DNA of 64,000 nucleotides from Dromiciops gliroides (taxonomy: Eukaryota; Chordata; Mammalia; Microbiotheria; Microbiotheriidae), in contig NC_057863.1 of NCBI RefSeq assembly GCF_019393635.1, forward strand, positions 627,710,291-627,774,290. Direction: 5' to 3'. The notes beneath the pieces were generated by a model that had not been told where the DNA came from, did no database searches, and saw nothing but the letters and a program-made list of their open reading frames with translations. Shown here in pieces: positions 51,865 through 61,100 of the stretch. Within the stretch, counting starts at the first letter, position 1; each line of letters begins with the position of its first letter. Made by a program: the position numbers and the translations under genes.

Positions 51865-52128
51865 CTTTGTTGTTGTTGTTGAGTAATTTTTTTTAGTCAC
51901 ATCTGACTCTTCATGACCCCTTTTGAGGTTTTCTTGGTGGTAGAGATACTATAGTGGATTGCCCCTTCCTTCTCCAGTTCATTTTACAGATGATGAACTG
52001 AGGCAAACCGGGTTAAGTGACTTGCCCAGCGTCATACAACTAATAAGTCTCTAAAGCCTAACTTGAACTCAGGTCCTCCTAACTCTAGGCCTGGCTCTCT
52101 ATCCACTGTACCACCTAGGTTCCCTACT
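51865..52128 (-). repeat. SINE with GGTTTTCTTGGC-type tail
   Basis: TTCATGACCCCTTTTGAGGT, TTTACAGATGATGAACTGAG, ending in the antisense head near 52125. Confidence 0.65.
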
Positions 52129-52231
52129 TAGAGTCTACCATCTCTCTACTGAAAAAGGGAAGCATGTTTTGCCTTCAGTCCTCTGAAGTCAAGGTTGATC
52201 ATTAACACTGAGGAGAATTCTGATGTCTTTT

Positions 52232-52373
52232 TTTTTTAGTGAGGCAATTGGGGTTAAGTGACTTGCTCAGGGTCACACAGCTAGTAAGTGTTAAGTGTCT
52301 GAGGCCGGATTTGAACTCAGGTCCTCCTGACTCCAGGGCTGGTGCTCTATCCACTGTGCCACCTAGCTGCCCC
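52232..52373 (-). repeat. tRNA-SINE
   Basis: Perfect 13-bp TSD TCTGATGTCTTTT (52219-52231 and 52374-52386). Confidence 0.93.
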
Positions 52374-52386
52374 TCTGATGTCTTTT

Positions 52387-53284
52387 AATATTTGTTTCCC
52401 TTTAGATCCCTATGTAAATTATTCTCTTAGTTCTTACTTTGTTCTGTATCAGTTCACACAAGTCTTCTTAAGTTTCTCTGAATTCTTCCTTTTTTTTTTT
52501 TCTCTCAGTATAATAACATTCCCATACAAAACCTTTAGTAACCTGAAGACTGCAATGGAACAGAACACCTCCTTTCCCCAAAACAGATTGAAGGCTCCTC
52601 TGACCAGCTATTATCAGACTGTAATGAAACTCAGTTTCAAAGAAGTTTTGACTTACTCAAAGTCAACTGACTAGTAAGTGATGGAACTGTGACTCAAATA
52701 TAATTCTGACTTTGAGTTTCTGTTTGAACCCATTTTTCTGTAGAGGTCTCATAAGTTCTCCATAGCTATACCCAATGGTACCATCATGAATCATTGGGAC
52801 TATTTTCTGCCCTCTCCCTCCTGCCCTTTTGCTGTCCTCCCCTTCTCCCTGCATTCCCCCGCCCCGCCCTCAACTCCAGCATCAATTTCACATCCACAAT
52901 CAGGAATTCAACCCACACATGCCCATGCTAAAAACAATCACCAAAAAATAAAAAAAAAAACCCAAAACAATTACCATCTTCCTCTGGCTTGTCTCATTTC
53001 TCCGAGCTTACAAATGTAACAAATACTTTGCCTTCCAGTTTTGTACTTTTTGCACAAACCTTTAACCTCTTGTCTACAGTGCCTTTTTGGTGAAGTTGAA
53101 CTTTATACTCTCTTCCTTTTTTATTTTTAACCTCAGAGTACTTTTTAGTAAGAAGAGAAACAGAAAATAGAAGGAAATATTTGGACCAGATTATGAGAAT
53201 ATCAGTTGCTAGTCTGAATGTATTTTAAACATACCATTTGATAAGCAAAATTAGAGCTTACTCTTGCTTGGACTTCCCATTCTT
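52387..53284. other. Intergenic, unassigned
   Basis: C-rich patch near 52800-52870; nothing recognised. Confidence 0.35.
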
Positions 53285-53420
53285 GGCTTAGGGTGTGAAA
53301 ATGGAAAGCTCCTAGAAATCAGAAGACCTGCATTCTAAATTCTACTACTGATTACCTCTCTGACCTTAAGCAAGGCACAGTGTCTTGAGCCACAATTTCT
53401 CCACTGGACTTGATGATTGA
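53285..53420 (+). repeat. Older CORE-SINE fragment
   Basis: AATCAGAAGACCTGCATTCT, GACCTTAAGCAAGGCACAGT. Confidence 0.4.
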
Positions 53421-53539
53421 TTAATTATTAGGAAAGTGTCTTATAAAACCACAGAGAGTGAGGTGTTATAACAATTTCATCTTTTCTCATGTTTTCTATT
53501 TAATCTCCTTTGTTAAGTTCTGTACCATATTTTTGCTGT

Positions 53540-53782
53540 TATTCAATCATCTTTTAATTGTGTCCAACTCTCCATGACCCCATTTGGGGTTTTCTTGGCA
53601 AAGATACTGGAGTGTTTTGCCATTTCCTTTTCCAGTTCATTTTACAGATGAAAAAACAGGTAAACAGGATTAAGTGACTTGCCCAGGGGTCACACAGCTA
53701 GTAAGTATTTGAAGCTGGATTTGAACTCAGATCCTCCTGACTCCAGAACTGGTGCTATATCCACTGCACCATCCAGTAGCCT
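53540..53782 (-). repeat. SINE with GGTTTTCTTGGC-type tail
   Basis: CATGACCCCATTTGGGGTTT, GCAAAGATACTGGAGTGTTT; antisense, full. Confidence 0.7.
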
Positions 53783-53954
53783 TATCCATCTCTTTACCTT
53801 ACTGTTTTATGTGACTGGACTTGTATCCCAGATATAGAGACAATGTAAAGAGATATAGGATCTTCAAATAAATGCTTAAAGAATCATTTCTAAAAAAATC
53901 CTTGGATACTTCCCTTCCCCCTTGCTTTACCTTTTTGTTATTTAAAATGGAAAT

Positions 53955-54085
53955 TATTGAAGGAATAAATTAATGAATAAAAAGATATTTATTGTCTACT
54001 ATGTGCCAACCATCATTGAGGATATAAATACAAAAGTGATACAGTGCCTATCCTCAAGGAACTTACATTATGATGGGAGAAAATA
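53955..54085 (+). repeat. Fragment of the unassigned ancient family
   Basis: ATTGTCTACTATGTGCCAAC and CCTATCCTCAAGGAACTTAC; the TG microsatellite follows it. Confidence 0.4.

Positions 54086-54086
<1 letters not shown>

Positions 54087-54129
<43 letters not shown>
54087..54129. repeat. (TG)n microsatellite
   Basis: About 21 uninterrupted TG units next to a tRNA-headed SINE. Confidence 0.97.
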
Positions 54130-54130
<1 letters not shown>

Positions 54131-54131
<1 letters not shown>

Positions 54132-54380
54132 ATTGGCAAATAGGTGGTGCAGTAGATAGAGTACCAGCCCTGGAATCAGGTGGACTTGTATCCAAATTTG
54201 GCCTCAGACACTAGCTGTGTGACCCTGGACAAGTCATTAAACCCTCTCTCAGCTTTCCCATCTGTAAAATGGGCTAGAGAAGGAAATGGCAAACCAGTAT
54301 CTTTGCCAAGAAAACCCCAAATAGGTTCATGAAGAGCTGGACATGCTTGAAAGGACTCAACAACAATAACAATGTATACA
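54131..54380 (+). repeat. SINE with GGTTTTCTTGGC-type tail
   Basis: AAATAGGTGGTGCAGTAGAT head to TCTTTGCCAAGAAAACCCC; starts at the TG microsatellite. Confidence 0.65.
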
Positions 54381-55544
54381 CACATGTATCACATATGCAT
54401 ATATACATATATGTATATGTGTACAAATAAACCAACAAATAAGTGAATGTATAAATTAAAAAATGGCAGTAGTCAAGCAAGGGTGTTTTAGTCTGGGGAG
54501 GCACAGGAATGGCGAATTGATTGATTGATCAACATGCCCTTTCCATAAGCAATGGTCATATTCTTTAACTACTATTTCTAGAACAAGAGTATGGAAGTGG
54601 GAGAGAGGAGCAGAGTACACATGAGGCAGCAAGGCAGGTGGCAAGATGACCAGGGTGGGTGGACGAATGGATGGATGGGATATGAAATAGATATAGATTG
54701 TCCTCACTCACTCATCTATCAGGAGCATTCATTCCCAGGGCAGGAGTTTCAAAGCTGATTGGACTATCTCCCTCAGGGAGGGGAGGGTAAACATGGTCTC
54801 TAGAGGTACAGTCTCGACCAAGCTACTCTAGGTGAGCTAAAGAGGGTAGAGAGCAGCATCAAGCTATTCTGGGTAATATTCCAATTCTTCAGTATATCCA
54901 GGGACACAGTTAGCAAGCCATTCTTGGCTGTGTCTATATGATTTATGTCCTCCCAGAAGCTAGCTCATGACAGCGAGTCCGCCTGCTAGGGGAGGATAAC
55001 GGGAGGATCCTCCTTTTCTCTTGACATCAAGATAATCTATTCTAAGAAAAAGAAAAAGTCAAATCTTACTAGCTCTGTCCTTAATAAGGATAAGAACTAC
55101 AGTTGGGATTTCATTGGTATAAAGAACTCTTAGAGGAGATTACTCCTCTTGATGCAGATTTGTGACTTCTCTGAAATGTAATCTTACAGAATTGCTTAGA
55201 AACACTTTTTGCAAATGCTTATATGGTCTATCTAAAGAACTTTAAAGAGTTCTCAAAAAACTAATTGAAATAATAAATTCAGAAAATTCACGAGATGGAA
55301 AACAAATTCACACAAACGAAGAATACACAGCTGAGAGAGATAAATGGAGAAATTCCATTAAAAATAACTACAGGATTTATGAAATATTTGGGAGTCTATC
55401 TTCCAAGACACATCTAGGAATTATATGAATCCATTCTATCACCAAGCTGTTAATACTGTATATTTTATATGACAAAAAGTACCCCAGGTTCTTATTATAA
55501 CATTGCTCAGTAATGAGTTGAAGTTAGTGCATGTTTTTAAGTTT
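54381..55544. other. Intergenic, unassigned
   Basis: Includes ATAC-type simple sequence at 54365-54425; otherwise nothing recognised. Confidence 0.35.
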
Positions 55545-55652
55545 CTGTTTTCCCCTGTTAGAATGTAAGTTCCTTGAGGACAGACACTGTCCTGTTTCTT
55601 TGTATCTCCCTAGTGTTTAACCCTGTCCCTGGAAGATAGTAAGCACTTAACA

Positions 55653-55655
<3 letters not shown>
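55545..55655 (+). mobile_element. L2 LINE tail
   Basis: GAATGTAAGTTCCTTGAGGA to AGTAAGCACTTAACACA; the CT microsatellite starts at its end. Confidence 0.6.
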
Positions 55656-55716
<61 letters not shown>

Positions 55717-55806
55717 CTGTCTTTGTCTCTCCCTTCTTCCTTCTCTCTCTCCCCCTCCTTTCCTCTTTCTCTCCCTCCCTTCTTCTGTCTCTCCCTTCTT
55801 CCTTCG

Positions 55807-55883
<77 letters not shown>

Positions 55884-56035
55884 TCTCCCCTTTCCTCCCT
55901 CTCTCCCTCTCCCCCCTCTCCTCTTTCCTCCCCCTCCCCCTCTCCCCCCTCCCTCTCTCCCTCTCCCTCTCTCCCCCTCCCTTCTCTCTCTCTGTCTCTC
56001 TGTCTCTCTCTCCCCTTCTCTCTCCCTCTCTCCAC
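55655..56035. repeat. (CT)n and CCCT-rich pyrimidine tract
   Basis: Two long CT runs (55655-55711 and 55807-55880) with C-rich pyrimidine sequence after each, 1 kb upstream of the candidate TNFRSF9 promoter. Confidence 0.95.
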
Positions 56036-56339
56036 TCATCAGCCCTTCCACCATGGGCTCTAGCTTCAACTCCCCATTTTCTATGATCCTAGGAAATATA
56101 GCTTAAAAAAAAAACAGGGAAAGACTTTACTTTTCTACTCATCCCTTGTAAGTTTCTTCCTAGCACATAGTAGGCACCTAATAAGTGCTTGTTACAAGGT
56201 ATGGTTCCCTGGGTTGGGGAGGGGAGAGAGATATATTGGGAAATAAAGGCAATATAAAAATAAAAAATAAAAGATAACAATAAAAATTGTAAATAATAAA
56301 ATGTAAATATCCATTTTCTATGGATATTTAAAAAGGATG

Positions 56340-56460
56340 AGACAGCCTGGCATAGATGGTGGCCCACGGAGTCAGGAAATCCTGGGTTGGGGGTCCACCT
56401 TTGACACATCCAGACTCTGTGAGCTGAAGCAACTTATTTAACTTCTCAGGGCTATAGGCA
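56340..56460 (+). repeat. Older CORE-SINE fragment
   Basis: GAGTCAGGAAATCCTGGGTT then AAGCAACTTATTTAACTTCT, upstream of the candidate TNFRSF9 promoter. Confidence 0.4.
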
Positions 56461-57010
56461 ACCCTATAAGACATGCAGCTTCAGATGGGGTGCCTTCTGC
56501 TTCGTCAAAGGGAGTTTCCATGCTGGGAGTTCCCTATATTGATTAAAATCATAGGTCTAGGTTCCCTCCAAAAAATTTACTGAGTAATATTTTGCTCATT
56601 GGGCAATCCAGTGTATGTGCCACACTGCTGTGATCTCCACTTATAGGAAATTGCTTTAGCCCAATGCTGACACAGACTGTGAAAGCCATCCCTTTTTATT
56701 CTTACAAAATTCCCAAAGTTCCCAGGCATGTGACAGGACAGGGTTCAAGGGGATATCTCGGGGTTCAAATGATTGTTATTATGGGGCCTCAAACATTCCA
56801 AGGGCAGAGTAAAAGGTGGTGTTAGAGGGTTCTTTTAAGTGACTAAATCCTTTGATTTCTTAGGGAAACCTAAGAAAAATCCTAATAGAGGGTTGAAGAC
56901 TGCTTCTAAGAAATGATCTGAGACCTCATTAACCATGGTAAGAAGGGGCTGTAGGGGATTTTGGGGGCTGTCAACTTCAGCTTTGATAGAGCTCCAATTA
57001 AAATCATTAA
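56461..57010. other. Repeat-free sequence upstream of the candidate TNFRSF9 promoter
   Basis: No repeats recognised. A possible proximal regulatory region by position only. Confidence 0.35.
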
Positions 57011-57103
57011 GGGGATTTCCCAAGAGGCTCCTCCTCTTCCCCACCACCCCCACTGAGTCACCCGAGCTTGTGGGGAAGGTTGAGAAGGGATCGGCTATAA
57101 AAA
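57011..57103 (+). promoter_or_regulatory. TNFRSF9: Candidate TNFRSF9 core promoter (kappaB, AP-1, TATA)
   Basis: Three consensus sites stand in order within 93 bp: kappaB GGGGATTTCC at 57011-57020, AP-1 TGAGTCA at 57054-57060 and TATAAAAA at 57096-57103. The stretch is repeat-free and lies about 1 kb upstream of the TNFRSF9 ATG. TNFRSF9 is known to be induced by NF-kappaB and AP-1 after T-cell activation, so the arrangement fits. The link to transcription is inferred. Confidence 0.55.
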
Positions 57104-57124
57104 TGCTCACAGTTCCTGAATCTC

Positions 57125-57166
57125 AAGAAATTGAACTCTTTGAATGCAGCCCCGAAACTTACACAG
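57125..57166 (+). other. TNFRSF9: Candidate TNFRSF9 non-coding exon 1
   Basis: Starts about 29 bp downstream of the TATA-like element and ends at a CAG/GTTTGT donor (GT at 57167-57168). It would splice into the ATG exon less than 1 kb away. Human TNFRSF9 also has a non-coding first exon. No transcript support is available here. Confidence 0.35.
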
Positions 57167-57574
57167 GTTTGTTCTTGGCAGAATTTCCTCCATTTTTTAC
57201 CTTTCTGAGCTTCCTGTTTCCTTCTCATTTCATTGTTTGTTAGTATCCAGTGATTCCGTTTTGATCAGGTCTTGGGAGCCTGGAATAAAACATGTTATAA
57301 AAGAGAGTATCTATTTTACTTAATATTTCCTTTGCTTTGTTCTGGATATCAGAACAAATGGATGTCTGCAAAGAAGACAGGGAAATAGCAGGAAAGTTTG
57401 AGCAGAGGGATGCTGCCCCATGCCCAAATGATCACTTTAATCGATGTTGAAACTTTTGGCTTATCTATTTTAGGCTTTAGTGATCAATAATGCCAATGAG
57501 AGAGATCCAAATTTCTACCAAAAAAGGCATTGATAAGTATTTCTCTCTACTGCCAGGCTTCTTCAGGAACTTCT

Positions 57575-57700
57575 ACCCAATAGATTATAAACTCCTTGAG
57601 GGAAGGAACTGTTTCACTTCTGTCTTTGTATCCCCGTAGTTTTGCATAGTGCCTAGCACTTAGCAGGTGTTTAAGAATTACTGTTGATGGATGGATTGAT
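57575..57700 (+). mobile_element. L2 LINE tail
   Basis: ATAAACTCCTTGAGGGAAGG and GTGCCTAGCACTTAGCAGGT, between the candidate TNFRSF9 exon 1 and the ATG exon. Confidence 0.6.
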
Positions 57701-58100
57701 TGACCAAGTGTGTCTTGTTCTTAGGTATGCAGAAAGTATCACTGACCTCTGGATGCCATTGCTGGAGAACTCTGAAATTGGACCTGCCTCATGGTGATAC
57801 TTTCGAAGCTATTTCTACAGTTAGGAAATAACAGGCAAATTTATACCAAAGAGGGTAGACACTGCTGAATCTCTGGCTTGTCAGAGCACAGCTGCTTCTG
57901 CTGTTTTTCTAGAACAAGCCTGGGTTGATGTCTGTGGATTTTTGTAGGTTATCAACACATTTCCAGATAGGCAATTGGTTTACAAGGAAAATAATCTACC
58001 TTTATCACATGCAAGTGTCTCAAGAGTGAAGATTGTGACAACAGGCTAAGGTGCTGTGGGAACTGACCTTCTGTGTACCACCTTTCTCCAAGACTCCGAC

Positions 58101-58197
58101 ATGGTACATAGCTATGATAAACTGGAGACGATGCTGACTTTTGCCATACTCTCCTGGGTAACTTTGGTTCAGGGTTCCTGCAGTAGCTGTCCAGCTG
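58101..58197 (+). CDS. TNFRSF9: TNFRSF9 exon with ATG and signal peptide (residues 1-32)
   Basis: Starts MVHSYDKLETMLTFAILSW and ends SCSSCPA plus the first base of Gly33, followed by donor GTAAGA. The ATG aligns with the human start (MGNSCYNIVATLL). A second in-frame ATG, Met11, sits at the start of the hydrophobic core. The untranslated 5' edge of this exon is not determined. Confidence 0.92.
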
Positions 58198-61100
58198 GTA
58201 AGAATGAAATCTAAGGACATATTTGTGTCTATCCTTCTGATTGATTCTTTTTTTTTTATTTTTTTTTGCGGGGCAGTGGGGGTTAAGTGACTTGCCCAGG
58301 GTCACACAGCTAGTAAGTGTCAAGTGTTGAGGCCGGATTTGAACTCAGGTACTCCTGAATCCAGGGCCGGTGCTTTAACCACTGTGCTATCTAGCCGCCC
58401 CCCACTTCTGATTGATTCTTAATTCCAGGGTCACTCTACTTGATTCTAATTCACTTCTTGGGTTCATCCTGAATATAATTTTAGTGGAAGAGTTATGAAA
58501 AGTCCCTTCTTAGTGGATCCAGTTATTAGGATAAGGAATGGTTTTGTTCTAATTTACCCATAAGATTGTATATAGTCTATTTTAATTCTACTTTATTTGT
58601 GTCTTGTTCTTTCTGATTCTCTGTTCATGCCTGAAGCATGAAGAGTCCAGTTTTAAAAGCCAGTCACCCCCTAGTCAAAATATAACTCCATTACACTAGT
58701 ACCTGGGAAACACTAAATTTCCTGCATTCTTATTTCCCCCCATGTCTTTAGATATTTTTAAATTCTACAGTAAAGATTGTAAAGTGCCAAAGGCTGGCAG
58801 AATCTCTTGATTCTTTTCTCTTTTCCCTTAGGGACTTTCTGGAATGGTACAGACTGTGGAAAAAACAAAAATCAGGCTTGTATCCCATGCCCCCCAAATA
58901 GTTTCTCTAGTACAGCTGGTGAACAGAGGAAATGTGACATATGTAGGAAGTGTGAAGGTAAGAGCTCATACATTTATGTGGGTCTATAAATCCATATGCA
59001 TATGTATGTATGGTCAATTTCAGATAAGTGATGAAATAAACAAACGTTGATTCTCTAATATGTTAAGTTTCTCTCTATGCTCATGACTTTAAAATTATTT
59101 AAAAATATCCTGTGTTTTTAGATCATTTAAATTTACAAATATGTCTTTTCCCTTTATACTACCCATTGAGCCATCGCTTAAGACAAAGAATTTTTAGAAA
59201 TCAGTTCAGTGAAACTAAGCAACACATCCAACAGGATTGACAGTGTATGCAGTACTCCACACCTGAAGTTCCCCACCCTGGCAAAGAAGAAATGGATGTC
59301 CATTTTCTTGCCTCTCTTCCATTTCCACTACTCAAATGTCATGAGTGCTATTTCCTATATGTACTGAGAAATTTTTAAAGAAATGACTGTAGTGGTAACT
59401 ACATGTTTTGGGTTTTCTAAAATGTGAGAAGTAGCATTTTATTGAAAATCTATTCCAGATGAAATGCTATTTCACGGTTGATGGGAATGTGCTTCTAGTA
59501 ACCCAAATGAAGGAATTATGTTCCTAGAGTTAACACTAAAAGTCATGAGAAATTTTATTACTATTGTCCTGTATTCAGTTTTATTGCAATTCAGCAAGCA
59601 TTTATTTGCTTAACATTGTGGTAGGCACTAGAGATAAATGAGCAAAAATGGAACAGCCTGTGACCTAAGGAACTTACATTTTACTGGTTGGGGTTGGGGA
59701 AAAGTTTCATTGTAGAACTTGTCAATCAGCATTTGTGCCCTATTTTCAAATGGATTTGGATTTTTTTTAAAAAAGGTATTTTCATAACTAAGAGACATTG
59801 TACTCCAACAAGTAATACAGAGTGTGATTGTACGTCCGGGTTTCATTGTTCTGGAGCAGGATGTTATAGGTGTCAACGGAATTGCAAGCAAGGTCAAGAA
59901 TTTATAGGAAATGGTAGGTCTGCTTCTCCCTCACTCCGCCCCCCCCCCAAGTCTGTTAGAAATTCTAAGCTTGTTAATGGTTCCAAGACCATATAGGCAG
60001 GCTCCTAGGCAGCATGGTAGAATGAAAAAGAATACTAGACTTGCACTGGGAGGATCTGGCTTTAAATCCTGACTGCCATTTACTATTTAGATGATCTGGG
60101 GTATGCTATTTAACTTCCCTGGGCCTCAGTTTCTTCATCTGTAAAATGAAGGGTTTGGACTCAAACGAGTACTAAGGGTTTTTTCTAGTTCTAAACCTAT
60201 GATCTCATTAGATGTAACATTTAATGACACATGTACAAGTGACCGAGTCAAGCATACTAGTAAATAAGGATTTCCTTGAATAAATCCTAATTTGAATATT
60301 AGTCATCCATTCTATATATCACAGTACTTTCAAACCTATTCATTCCTATACAGGTTCCTTAAATGCTTGTCATTAGAGTGAAAACCTCAAGGCTATTTCA
60401 AATCACAGGGCTTTGAGAACTGTTGCACAGTCAAACATGATTTTATGTTAAAAAAATCATTATGATGTTTACACGAGGCAAAAATTTTAAATGATGAAGA
60501 TACTTATGCTTTCCCACCTCTGTTTTCCCTTTTTGCAAGGTTGTAGAGACTGTAGTTTTGGTACCTTTAATGATCAGACACGAGGGAGCTGCAGACACTG
60601 GACAAAGTATGTATAACATTATTTACATTTAGATTATTGAATGATGGTTCCAGGTTAAATATATAATATTATGTATATATATATATATATATGTAAATAT
60701 ATTAGTGAGGTAATTGGGGTTAAGTGACTTGCCCAGGGTCACACAGCTAGCATTAAGTGTCTGAGGCCATATTTGAACTCAGGTCCTCCTGACTCCAGGG
60801 CCGGTGCTCTATCCACTGCGCCACCTAGCTGCCCCCAAATTTATATTTTAAGATAAGGAATGCTAAAGTTTTACAAATCAGTCAAGCACATGATGCCTTC
60901 TCTTATCATTTCAGTGTTGATGGTTCCTTGGGTTCTGTCCAAGGTTCTCTTCTCTGTCTACATTTTCTCCTTGGCCAGTTCAGCCACAGTTGCAGCTTCA
61001 GTGACAAGAGAATGGTGGTGCCCTCAGCAGTAATGTTATGAAAAAGTAAAATTATGAAGGAGGGAGGGCTTGGGAGGAAAGATGATGAATTTAGTTTTGG

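Noticed and set aside
55610-56106. Long ER-rich and SLSL-rich frames
   Set aside because: Products of the CT microsatellite in different frames.
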